DNA of 12,500 bases from assembly GCA_037179515.1 (NCBI GenBank), contig JAXCGZ010005689.1, forward strand, positions 1 to 12,500, in the 5' to 3' direction. The DNA comes from Halocaridina rubra (Eukaryota > Arthropoda > Malacostraca > Decapoda > Atyidae). The notes beneath the pieces are model-generated. The model was not told the origin of the DNA and ran no database searches. It saw only the letters and a list, made by a program, of their open reading frames with translations. The translations under genes and the position numbers were made by a program. Below, piece after piece: positions 1 through 10,692 of this stretch. How positions within the stretch are numbered: the stretch's first letter is position 1; the number at the start of each line of letters is the position of its first letter.

Positions 1-698
<698 letters not shown>

Positions 699-872
699 AT
701 CATGAAAGCATTATTAGATTCTGGAGCGGACATCAATGCCCAGGATTGGAAAGGAAGAACACCTCTTCACTGGGCTGCAAACGAAGGCTCTATTGACACT
801 GTTCAGATGCTTTTAGATCATAAAGCAAACAAGACGCTCAAAAATAAAGATGGACACCTATATTCTAAACTT
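699..872 (+). CDS. Ankyrin-repeat exon (internal, phase 0) of a large scaffold-like protein
   Basis: The exon gives 58 residues, counted here as 1-58 of the visible protein. They hold the second half of one ankyrin repeat (KALLDSGADINAQD), one complete canonical repeat (G-R-T-P-L-H-W-A-A-N-E-G, then V-Q-M-L-L-D-H-K-A-N), and the first strand of a third (NKDGH). The T-P-L-H-x-A-A and L-L-D-x-G-A-D signatures make the family call secure; ankyrin repeats are protein-interaction modules. The acceptor is TAACAG at 693-698 and the donor is CTT|GTATGT at 873, both between codons. The ATG at 702 is not a start: the reading frame opens mid-repeat, so earlier repeats must be encoded upstream. Translation through the donor would stop at 897-899 after a short non-ankyrin tail. 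Confidence 0.87.
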
Positions 873-1150
873 GTATGTAATCTATTCATAAAATTATAGA
901 AAGTAAAATAGTCTGAATTTCAATATTGTTCTCTAATTAACGCAGAAAAGAGTACTTAGGATACTAATCTTTGTTACTGCTGTAAAGTATCTCTAGATGT
1001 TGAATTAATACACAAGAATTAGATATACTGAAAAGTATTTTTTTTTCATTTAAGTGGAAAATTTATTAGGTAGGATCATAATTAGCGTGAGTGCCCATGA
1101 ATGTCTAATCAGCTAGATACAGGCGATCGACTTGGATTGTTCTTTTACAG
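873..1150 (+). other. Intron between the two ankyrin exons
   Basis: A 278-bp phase-0 intron with donor GTATGT and acceptor TTCTTTTACAG. It is A+T-rich and has stops in the coding frame. Nothing else is visible in it. Confidence 0.8.
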
Positions 1151-1390
1151 TTACTGAAGCACCTATACTTTGCTGTTCGGCACAACGATGCTGACAAGGC
1201 TGTCAGATTAGTGACAGCTGGAGCAGACCAGTTTGCTGAGGTGGAGGGAACAGGTGTTAGTTCTCGTGAAGAAGCTATACGACGGGGCTTTTATGATGTT
1301 CTTCGTCAAATGGCAGCTTTAGTTGAGAAAAAACCAAGGCAAGAGGAGGATAAAATAATTGCTCTGGAGGATATCCATACGCTGTTTGAT
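1151..1390 (+). CDS. Second ankyrin exon (atypical repeats), phase 0
   Basis: The exon adds 80 residues (59-138 of the visible protein). It continues the third ankyrin repeat in divergent form (L-Y-F-A-V-R-H-N-D-A-D-K-A-V-R-L-V-T-A-G-A-D), where LYFAV replaces the usual T-P-L-H-x-A. A looser helix pair follows (SSREEAIRRGFYDVLRQMAA) that probably caps the stack. The rest is charged linker ending in DIHTLFD. Acceptor TCTTTTACAG and donor GAT|GTAAGT match metazoan consensus. The frame is open upstream of the GTG at 1211, so that codon is not a start. The join to the preceding exon leaves a few extra residues (LYSKLLLK) before the repeat helix, which is why the third repeat is called atypical. 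Confidence 0.83.
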
Positions 1391-1973
1391 GTAAGTAGAT
1401 GCAAAAGATGGAAAACAGTTAATGTAGTTAAGAGACTTTATTAGTATATCAAGAAGCTGATATATTTTGAAAATATCATGTCCTGTGTTATCGTCATATA
1501 ATATCTATTTTTTCTTGATCTTTTACGAATAGTGAAAAAAATGACATTCCCACTTTCTTTTTTTATCTCACTGCCTTTCCATACCCTTTGCATTCTCCCT
1601 TCAATACAACTGTTCTGCTATTTTAAATGTTTCATTTTGTCCTCGTGAATACTTTTTGCTTACTAGCATAATTTTTACTTTTGCAAAGTTCATTCTTTTA
1701 GGATAAGTGTTGCTTCCTAGAACTTATTCAAAATTCATTTATAAGTTTTCTAAACGTTAGCTTTACCTGATGATCAATTTGTAACCTGCACAGAGAAGCC
1801 TTTTGTTTGGCCTTGCTTAACCATCAGGGCTTTTCAGCTCCCATTCAGACTTACAAAGGCGCCATTAGAGGCCGCAACACCAGACAAGACACTCAAAGTA
1901 GGACTAGCTCGTCTTGTCATGTTCACCTCATCTTTTGAGGCTCTAGATTCTGAATGCATGTATACTAATTTAG
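1391..1973 (+). other. Intron with an unexplained G+C-richer island
   Basis: A phase-0 intron of 583 bp with a strong donor (GTAAGT) but a weak acceptor: TACTAATTTAG has little pyrimidine upstream. The first 380 bases are T-rich and anonymous. From about 1785 to 1955 the composition rises to near-balanced, and two plus-strand frames stay open across the block. No donor/acceptor pair would let this block join the flanking exons in frame, so I leave it as intron. Confidence 0.7.
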
Positions 1974-4900
1974 GATGCAATTATCACTGAGGACGGGGAC
2001 TTCAGCACTCCTGAAGATGGCCAAGAGGAGTGTGAGGAACAAGATGCAGATGAAGTGGAAGAACGAGATCAGTCGGAAGAGGACGACTACGATGAGGAAG
2101 ACGCCTACTGGAAAATGTCAAATGCTTATGAAATTCTCACTGTTGAGGAGGCGTTTGGAGAAGAAGATTATGCTTGGCTGAAAGAGTTTGAAGAAAAACC
2201 AAAGGTTATTTCAGCCAAGGAGCTTCTCGAAGAGGAACAAGCTGCTTTTTGGGAAACATGGCAAGAGAAACAGAAAGTGATATCTGCAAAGGAATATTTC
2301 AAAGAGAAAACTGCCTGGTGGGAAGATGATGATGATGAAGATGAGGAAGATGAGGGCGATGATCATAAGCATAATAAAGACAGAAATGAAGATAATGATG
2401 ACGATGAAGATATGTCAAGCAATGAATATAGCAGGGAGGATGAATGTTGGTGGAGAGATGCAAAGGAGGATATAGACCAACCTACATCAATTTCAAGCAA
2501 AGAATATTTTCAAAAAGAAAAACCATGGTGGGAAAATGAACACATTGAAGACGAAACTGACAACTCACCAAAGGAATATTTCACACATGATATTCCATGG
2601 TGGAAAATGGAAGAGAATAAGGGACACGTTATTTCATCAAAGGATCTTTTTAAGGATGATGAGAAACCATGGTGGGAAAAAGAAGACAAAGAGGAAAAAG
2701 TAATCACTACCAAGGAATATTTCCAGGAAAAAGAACCATGGTGGCAAGAAGATGAGGAACCAAAGGTGATTTCAGCCAAAGAATATTTCAAAGAAGAAAC
2801 TCCATGGTGGGAAGACGACAAACCAGAGGTAACTTCAGCTAAAGAATCCTTCAAAGAGGAAGTACCTTGGTGGCAAGAAGACAAGCCGATTTCAGCAAAA
2901 GAGTTCTTCAAGGAGGAAGAATTGCCATGGTGGTATACAGAGGAGATGCACCCAGAAAAAACTGATGCATTAAAAAAAAGTTTGGCTATTGCACGATCCT
3001 TTGAAAGATCGCCCACTAGGAGTCGGATCTGTGGAGAAGAAGAGGTTCTGGAATATCATCATTCTTCTGATGATGAAGTAGAAGAATCAGTTCACACAGA
3101 AGACTACGAAGATGCAACTGATAGCTTGATTAGTGATAGCAGTACTATGTACAGTGCGAGTGATGGAGATAAGCTACAAGCAAATGTGTTACCTAAAGAC
3201 ATTTCATGGTGGCAAGATGACAAAACACAAAGATATATGCAAAAACAAAGTATCCCCAAAGCTGAGGAATTTTTCCGAGAAAAACATTGGCTTGATGATG
3301 GAAGTGAGACGAGTGAACCCACAGAAACACTAGATATGGACACAAGTGAAATAAGTGAAGTTATTTCTGCTACTGACATTCCTAGGCCAGAAATTCAAAG
3401 TCATTTTTCAAATATTGAGGGAAATAAGAAATCAGAAGGATCTGATGAAAGCGCAATGGACGATGAGGATGATCTTGAACAGAAAGAAAGTGCGGAATCT
3501 GAGGGTGAAGAGGTTGATGATGAAATGGGAGAGGAAGAATGTGACAGTGAATGTGAAGAACTGCAGAGTGAGGATGAAATTGAAGATATTATGGATGAAG
3601 AACTTGAAGGAGAAGTGAATTCATGCTTTACAAATACAACAGATATAACTAATATGAGCGAAACAAGTACAATGTTAGGGTCAAAAAAGTCAGAGGATGC
3701 CAGTGAAGGTAAAACAACTTATCATAAAATAGAGAAAGAAATGACTATACCATCCATTGTGCTGCATGCAATAGGTAGTGAAAATGGTAATAAGTACAGG
3801 ACTAGAAAAGTCACAGAGAGGAGAGATGGTAAATCAGATGAAGACTCTTCTCTAGATATAATATCAAGAGTGGTGAGTAACTCTTATGAGACACTAGAGA
3901 AAGAAAACACTAACATAGAAGTAGGATTCACTAACACCGATTCACCTATAGAGCCTAATCAGTTTTCCATTAGTGTTCATGAAATAGCAGGAAACTTACA
4001 AAAATCTGATTCACAAACTAGTGGATATGATTCTAGTTTATCATTGTCAGAGAGCAAGGCAAAGGATCTGTCAAAAGATTCTGGATGTGAGGGATTACAT
4101 GTTGATGAATGTACAGAAGACACCGACATATCAGACACAGTAAACCCTTCGAACACAGAAGTGGATGTTGCCTCAGAGAATGTAAAAAGTCCTATTCAGG
4201 ATAAATGGGAAAATGTAAGCAATCCATTGAATGATAATGAAATACTTGCAAAAGCAGATGAAATTGTTAGAGAGAGTGTCTTACACTACGACAGTATAAA
4301 CTGTAATACAAATGCAACAGATACTGTCCACTCTATTGATTCTCCAACAGTGAGTGAGTGTGGAAAGAAAGTCGTCATTCAAATGAAATGGGATACAAAT
4401 GATGACAAAGATTCAAAACCACTACATACACAATTCGATGATGATGAAACATTTAAAACACGAACAATTAATGTAGAAGAACAGTCACACAAAACCTATG
4501 AAAAGGAAAGTGAACCAAAAGCTCCAAACTTTACACTTTATAATTGTAAAGAACAACTAGACAGAAGTCAGCAAGACAAGGTAAATGAAGAACCTGAATG
4601 CCAGCAACCAGAAATAAAGACCTATACAGCTGGTCTTAAACCTAATTTGGAAAAGCAAACTGTAAACCGAATGGATGATTGCCTTGCTAGATTAGATGCT
4701 AGTTTGGCTTGGTTAGATGCTACACTAACCAAAGAGATCGCTGAAAGAGCTTCATGTGATAATCTGCGAGAAAGATATACAGGTGACAAAATGCTAACAT
4801 ATGCTGGGGCAGTAAAGAAAGGGATTAGCTTACCAGTTCCCGAGAAGACACCAAAGGGTAATGGGGTAATTGGGAGTGATTCTGGTAAGCACGAAGGAAA

Positions 4901-6530
4901 TGACACAGTACATTTTATGAAAATTAATGTTCGAGTTCCTGATGAAGAGGCGACAATGGATCAAAAAATGTATACTACAGAAACAGAAAGTGGTTATGGG
5001 AAATATCGCTTTGCTGGAGGAAGTTGTTCTAAAAGAAATGAAAACATAGATATCGGAACTAGTCCAGACATACTTTACTGCTCTGAACATACCGAACTAT
5101 CTCATAATACAAATCTCTTCAACAAGGACAATTACAAATTGGAAACGGAATGTTTCATACAGCAGGAAACGTCGGCCAATAATGGTAAAGACTTTCAACA
5201 GAATGAGAATGCTGCAGCTACTTATGGTAACATTCATATAACAGAGGTATTGCGAGTAGATGAAACAAAGGATAAAAGATTAAACAGGGATAGAAATTCG
5301 CCAGAAGATATAGCCAACAGCATATCTCAAGCTGATACTGAAGAAAAAATATATAACATAAATTTGAAAGAAGATATAGCACTTGACGAAATGAAGAAAG
5401 GGTGTGATATAAAGTCTGAGGAAATTAGAACAAACACTTTAGATTCCAATACAAAAGTATCTGAAGAATTGCTTATAGAGGAAGACACCAACTTGCCAGT
5501 ATCAAACCCAAATATAACAGTAAAGAACGATTTTGAGGAAATGAAAAAGTCAGACTTGCATGATGTCCAGACAACATTAGGAAATTCAAAGAAAGGAGAA
5601 GAGGGTAGTACTGAAAAACAGAAAGATGAAAATGATAGAAATCAAAATGATACTAATGAAGAGATTTCAGAGGAGAAATCTAAAATGAAAAGCGATGAAG
5701 ATTTTTCAAGAGAGAGCTCTTTAGAACGTTTGTCTCCTCACAGAGAAAAGAGTACCCCAAGCTTACACACAGACAGATCACTTTGGCGATGCAGTACCTA
5801 TGATGCTTTGAGTATCAGTGATTATGATAACATTGCCTACATGATTCAGAAATCTTCCAGCACTCCATCCTGCTGGGGAAGAAAGCCAAAGAGTAAAGAA
5901 TGCTCAACAAATACTGATACTGCAGACCAAGTGAGAAATGTTCGTTCCCAAAAAACATCAGCAAATGTACAAAATAAGGAACAAGAATCTGTATTATTTG
6001 CTTCCAAAAATGTCAAGGAAAGTGGTACTTTTCAAGAAAATATTCCAACGACAAGTGTCTCATCTGGAACACGCTGTACACATAACAACAAAGTAAGCTC
6101 AGATTATCTGAGTGGAACGAATGAAGAAGCATCCGTAGAGGATGATTCCAGCTCTAATCTTCCTAACGTCAGTGTACCTGAAACTTCATCTGTACTGTTG
6201 TCTGAAGAACCCGAGGTCTTAGCTGCAGAGGCATGCACTAACCTTAGAGATTCTAGTTGTAACCAGGACCCACCAGTAGCTCCTCGTCGAACTAAGGAAC
6301 ATAGTTTGCAGTCTCAAAAGCTGAAATATGAAGTTACTGATCATAGTGCACACAAACATCCATGTAATGCACCAAAACAGCCCACTAACACCACTTTGTA
6401 TGATCCAGATAAGAAAGAGACCTGTAAAGTAGAGGCGGCTGACAAAGTAAGGCCTGATGAGCCGAGGGTCCAACAAGTTTCTACAAATAAGAGCAAGGAA
6501 GGAAAGAAGGACAAAGAAAAACGAAAAGAG
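1974..6530 (+). CDS. Giant exon: acidic, Ser-rich, WW-motif repeat protein; main body of the ankyrin gene
   Basis: This exon holds 1519 uninterrupted codons (residues 139-1657 of the visible protein). The start follows the acceptor TAG at 1971-1973 and keeps phase 0 with the ankyrin exon; extending further upstream would read that TAG as a stop. Order of parts: an acidic leader; a tandem array of 'SAKEYF...PWW' repeats (about 192-467); two outlying degenerate copies near 3186-3300; a second very acidic block (about 634-688); a long Ser/Thr/Asn-rich low-complexity stretch; two heptads (LARLDAS, LAWLDAT; 1042-1055); a less acidic patch with aromatic and R-x-x-S motifs (about 1385-1449); PPVAPRR (1571-1577), which fits both the class II SH3 pattern PxxPxR and the CIN85/CD2AP-type PxxxPR; and a Lys-rich end (KKDKEKRKE). 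No enzyme domain is visible. An adaptor or scaffold is the best inference, but I recognise no named family. The GTG at 2055 is not a start. Confidence 0.9.
2133..2960 (+). repeat. In-frame protein repeat array, pattern V-I-S-A-K-E-Y-F-K-E..P-W-W-E-D
   Basis: About eleven consecutive units begin at 2133, 2205, 2277, 2412, 2487, 2559, 2628, 2700, 2766, 2829 and 2886. The core is V-I-S-[AS]-K-E-[YF]-F, two to five mostly acidic or basic residues, then usually P-W-W followed by an acidic tail. The first two units are divergent (ILTVEEAF...YAWL and VISAKELL...AAFW), and the third carries an inserted Asp/Glu-rich run. Two separate later copies, around 3186-3215 (PKDISWWQDD) and 3252-3300 (IPKAEEFFREKHWLDD), show the array once reached further. 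The paired tryptophans (codons TGGTGG, usually CCATGGTGG) make it visible at DNA level. Function is unknown; a repeated linear motif for a multivalent partner is an inference. Confidence 0.92.
4683..4724 (+). repeat. Two tandem 21-bp units coding for heptads
   Basis: Two adjacent 21-nt units encode LARLDAS and LAWLDAT, and a following L continues the pattern. With leucines at the first and fourth positions, this short segment could form an amphipathic or coiled-coil helix of about 20 residues, continuing into TKEIAERASCDNLRERY. It is one of the few parts of the giant exon likely to be ordered. Confidence 0.6.
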
Positions 6531-6650
6531 GTAAGCACAAATTGGAACAGCATTTTCTCGCTGACAACTGCAATACTGCTTCTGCAAAATTTTGCCTTTT
6601 TTTACTTTGTTCTGATACCTGTCTTCAAATTAATTGCTTCTTTATTGTAG
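6531..6650 (+). CDS. Alternative C-terminus if the last intron is retained: hydrophobic tail
   Basis: If the donor at 6531 is not used, the frame stays open for 39 codons and stops at TAG 6648-6650. The added sequence begins VSTNWNSIFS and then forms a hydrophobic stretch of about 22 residues (from LTTAILLLQ to LIPVF), ending in KLIASLL. It follows a Lys/Arg-rich run, so it has the layout of a C-terminal tail anchor inserted after translation into a membrane. The T-rich DNA would give Phe/Leu/Ile by chance, and the strong donor argues this is normally intron. I regard it as a real but unproven option. Confidence 0.35.
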   Translation, partial: VSTNWNSIFSLTTAILLLQNFAFFYFVLIPVFKLIASLL

Positions 6651-6899
6651 AAAGTAAATATTGCTTATACTCTGGAGGAGGAGCAAACGTAGATCTAAAC
6701 AAAATAAATGAAAACGAAATGATGAAATATAGTAAAATTTACATAGAGCTAATGCATCATTCCTGTTGAATTACTACCACTGTCAAATACAAGGCAAAGT
6801 ACAAAGATTCTTTTCATAAAAAAAATTAGAACGAAAATTTTGTCACTTAATACAGTGATAGTAGAACAATGATAATGATGTTAGCTTTAACTTGAATGT

Positions 6900-6905
6900 A
6901 ATAAA
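6900..6905 (+). terminator. Candidate poly(A) signal AATAAA inside the last intron
   Basis: A canonical hexamer 250 bp after the stop of the intron-retained reading frame. It would suit the alternative 3' end. A+T-rich sequence makes chance hexamers common. Confidence 0.25.
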
Positions 6906-6964
6906 TAAGTCAAGACACAAGTGGGAGATAGAAATATGATGAGGGTGTCTAATATTTCTTACAG

Positions 6965-7027
6965 TTGGCTGTGGCGACTGGCAAGATAGATTCCGTTAGA
7001 AAGTCCTCCTCCTGCAGTGTGAGCTGA
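6965..7027 (+). CDS. Terminal exon ending in a CaaX-like CSVS motif
   Basis: After the acceptor TTTCTTACAG, phase 0 continues for 20 codons (L-A-V-A-T-G-K-I-D-S-V-R-K-S-S-S-C-S-V-S) to TGA at 7025-7027. The last four residues fit C-a-a-X with X = Ser, a form favoured by farnesyltransferase in known substrates, and there are basic residues just upstream (VRK). If spliced this way the protein would be a prenylation candidate. The exon is short, so the call rests on two good splice sites, the matching phase and the sensible tail. Confidence 0.58.
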   Translation: MAVATGKIDSVRKSSSCSVS

Positions 7028-7169
7028 AGCTGTAAATAATGATCTTGTATAATTTCCATAACCCAAAAATTTGCACTACTTTTTATACTTCATAGATTTA
7101 TTTTATATTCTCGCAAATTTTTACTATTTATTTTCATTTGTATTCAACTGCAATTGCAACTGTCATGAC

Positions 7170-7175
7170 ATTAAA
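7170..7175 (+). terminator. Candidate poly(A) signal ATTAAA
   Basis: This is the first poly(A)-like hexamer after the TGA stop of the spliced form, about 145 bases downstream. It is the common variant of AATAAA. It would make a short 3' UTR, and stronger AATAAA sites lie further on. Confidence 0.25.
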
Positions 7176-7898
7176 CCAAGATTTTTGCTATTATAACTTA
7201 CATCAGTGTGTCATGAACAACTCTTGATAGAGTTCATTTGTAAAAGTTGTCTTTTACATTAACACAAGCATGGAAAATACTTCCTGCAGCGTATCAAACA
7301 TAAGAAGCAATTCCCTCGTTAAAAAAAAAGAAGAAAAAACAGCACAAAATCGTCGTGATACCATGAACGTTATATTTTGAAACTTGGTTTCGCCACGTGT
7401 TACTGTCTATAATATTCACATAATATATCAAATGCCAGTCATCTGACCGGAGTAGCAATCTTTCGCTAACCGCCTAACAAAACCAACGAGAAACATCAGC
7501 AGTTAAGATAAGAGAGAATAATGCGAGAGACAGCGAACTACGTCATGAACAAATCTTCCATTCCATCATCAATGTTTTTCACCTTATCTACAGGATCTTA
7601 TACGGTTGTAGCAATCCACTAAGATCCATGTGTAAAGGGGGATATTTTTTATTTATAACATCCTTTCTGTTCAGTGTCATTTACCTTGGAAATGCCCATC
7701 CAGTAAATTGAAATAGCACCATGTCTCAAAGAATCGTCCAAAAATGCCCGTTGACTCGTTCAGCTCAAAACACGCAAGGAACTCGTACAGCGAATACAAA
7801 GCATGCATTATCAATAATTCCCACCAAAGTGGCTGATCTGAGTATTTTCACGACGCATAATTCCACAAGGACCCTCTTCTCCTCCAAAGGCTATGTTG

Positions 7899-7904
7899 AA
7901 TAAA
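7899..7904 (+). terminator. Candidate poly(A) signal AATAAA
   Basis: First canonical AATAAA downstream of the spliced stop codon, giving a 3' UTR of roughly 0.9 kb. TTTTGTTTTGTTTTTTGG about 65 bases later could act as the downstream U/GU-rich element. Confidence 0.35.
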
Positions 7905-9438
7905 ATTCAAGAGGACAACTTACAATGTATAGATAGATGATTAATCTTTCCTCTGCCTCCTTATATTTTTGTTTTGTTTTTTGGAGGGCTGGTTAAACTG
8001 TCTGTTTAGTTATTATATCCTGGAGACAGATTTAATACCAGTTTAAAAAAGTGATGATCCATTTACTGGAGATTATTCTTTCGATATTTCTTGAACCTTC
8101 TGCAAAGGATGGACTTGTGTTTATTTATTAAGTACATGGACTCTGTATTCTTTTGTTTCTTATACCAGTGATGTGTTAAGCGCAGACTGTGTGACTGCAA
8201 AGAAAAAATGCATAGCAAGGCAAAAAAGAATATGATGCAGTGTCCAAAATATATATTCAATTTTATTAATATCTTTCTGATCAATCTGTCAGTTTAATCA
8301 TAAAACAAAATAGGCACGCAATCAATCTTGTGTTGATATGAGGTGCTCGAAGGATATCACATTTACTAATGCATATGGCAGTGCAGGATTTTATAGTTAC
8401 ACTAAACGCTTCTGAAATAAAAAAAAAAGTTAACTCACAAATCAGTATCTTTACTGTGATAAATAATTTGACTTTCTCATATTTACGGGGGTCTTGTGTG
8501 GTGTTGATAAAGAGGTCTGTGGCTCGCCATAACTAATTTGTTAATCATTTCTTAAATTTATTAATTATTTAATAAAATAATGGTCTGACCACTTCTGAAA
8601 AAACTGAATGCGCTTCATGCATTGCTGTTCATGTATAATTTTTTTTTTCTCTTCTGGAATAATTTTTCTTATCATTTATATAACTCTTGCAAGATTTATG
8701 GTTAATTCTTATAATAATCTATTGTGCCTTCCCAGTTTTTAACCCCTCGTTTCCATTTTTTTTTTTACAATATTCCCTCCCTGAAGAGCTTCCCCATCTT
8801 TGCAGATTCCATTATTATAGTATTATGATTAAATTCAATGAGTAAGGGATTTCATATACTAGCATATATAATTATAATTCTTAGGCAAATTATACCCTTA
8901 AAAGTAGAGAGACAACAAATGATGGGCCCATACCACGTTTCCTACTGTTAGAGTTTGCCTTAAAAATATTCCTAAATATGTTAGTATATTATACTCCTGA
9001 ACACGTGGTGTCATTGGAATAACCTTAAGGATAAACTTATTTTATTTATGTATATATCTGTTAATTCATACAGTTCATCTGTTGTAAAATGACTAAACTA
9101 AGCCGAACAAAAATTACTGTATAATAAATTACTTATTATTTAAACTATTGACATTATTATTGTTAATATTTGGTTCTAAAGTTGTAATATTTATGTATAC
9201 AAACACCCAACCTTCCAAAATATTTCCTATATGCATAGAGTCCATTTCCAATGACGATGCCATGGGAGTTACGTCCTTGTACTTTTTCTCTTTTTACACA
9301 TGGCATGTGTTGTGATACAAGGTGTTGAATAAAACACTTTCCTCACTCTCCCTTCTCCATATGATGTTGAATGACATTAAAATGATTATTGTAGATCTCG
9401 AACATGGATTTTTATTTTTACCCATCATTTTCTCCCTT

Positions 9439-10450
<1,012 letters not shown>

Positions 10451-10501
10451 AGTGGCGTCACTACGGGGGACTAGGGGGGCTTAGCCCCCAAATCAAGGAC
10501 T

Positions 10502-10516
10502 CAGCCCCCAAAAAAT
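10502..10516 (+). repeat. Left copy of a 15-bp subterminal direct repeat
   Basis: CAGCCCCCAAAAAAT, identical to 11999-12013 near the other end of the transposon. Subterminal repeats in hAT elements are often transposase-binding sites. That role here is an inference. Confidence 0.65.
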
Positions 10517-10677
10517 TACAGCCCCCTACAATGATGATAAAACATCACTGACTTACATAGTATGCTTCCAGCTCGGCATTGACTCGCCTGACTTTTCCCC
10601 CCCGACTCCCCTTCCACCAACTGACTTTTTTTTACGCATCCATATTAGTTTAATACAATTTTATTTATAGCTACATT

Positions 10678-10692
10678 ATGTGATTAATCATT
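10678..10692. repeat. Left 15-bp target-site duplication of the SINE
   Basis: ATGTGATTAATCATT is repeated exactly at 10890-10904. The length and perfect identity fit retroposition through target-primed reverse transcription. Confidence 0.88.

Larger units (their letters stand above)
6531..6964 (+). other. Last intron (phase 0)
   Basis: Donor GAG|GTAAGC at 6531 and acceptor TCTAATATTTCTTACAG at 6964 are both good matches to consensus and lie between codons. The intron is 434 bp. An internal alternative acceptor is possible at TTGCTTCTTTATTGTAG (6634-6650); it would give a 13-residue tail ending at the TAG near 6690. The hexamer AATAAA at 6900-6905 could end a transcript that keeps this intron. 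Confidence 0.6.
7028..9438 (+). other. 3' untranslated and intergenic sequence, no convincing gene
   Basis: The stretch after the TGA is A+T-rich and has no long open frame. Possible poly(A) hexamers on the plus strand are ATTAAA at 7170-7175 and AATAAA at 7899-7904, 8416-8421, 8571-8576 and 9328-9333. Sequence alone does not show which one ends the transcript. A 60-codon open frame starting at 7721 (context GCACCATGT) has no recognisable motif. The stretch also contains short poly-T/poly-A runs. I see no RNA gene. Confidence 0.5.

Noticed and set aside
2510..3379. Minus-strand open frames opposite the WW repeat array and its outlying copies
   Set aside because: They are shadows of the plus-strand repeats (His-His and Ser runs are the reverse of Trp-Trp and Asp/Glu codons) and have no splice or start context of their own.
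6219..6587. Minus-strand open frame with hydrophobic stretches
   Set aside because: It lies opposite the end of the giant exon, and the apparent membrane segments come from the complement of Lys/Glu-rich codons.
7721..7903. 60-codon frame with a fair Kozak context in the 3' region
   Set aside because: No motif, no repeat and no codon signal beyond chance. It may simply be 3' UTR; its stop overlaps an AATAAA.
8063..8284. Minus-strand 73-codon frame with a hydrophobic N-terminal part
   Set aside because: A+T-rich sequence yields Ile/Phe/Leu runs by chance, and there is no promoter, splice or family signal.
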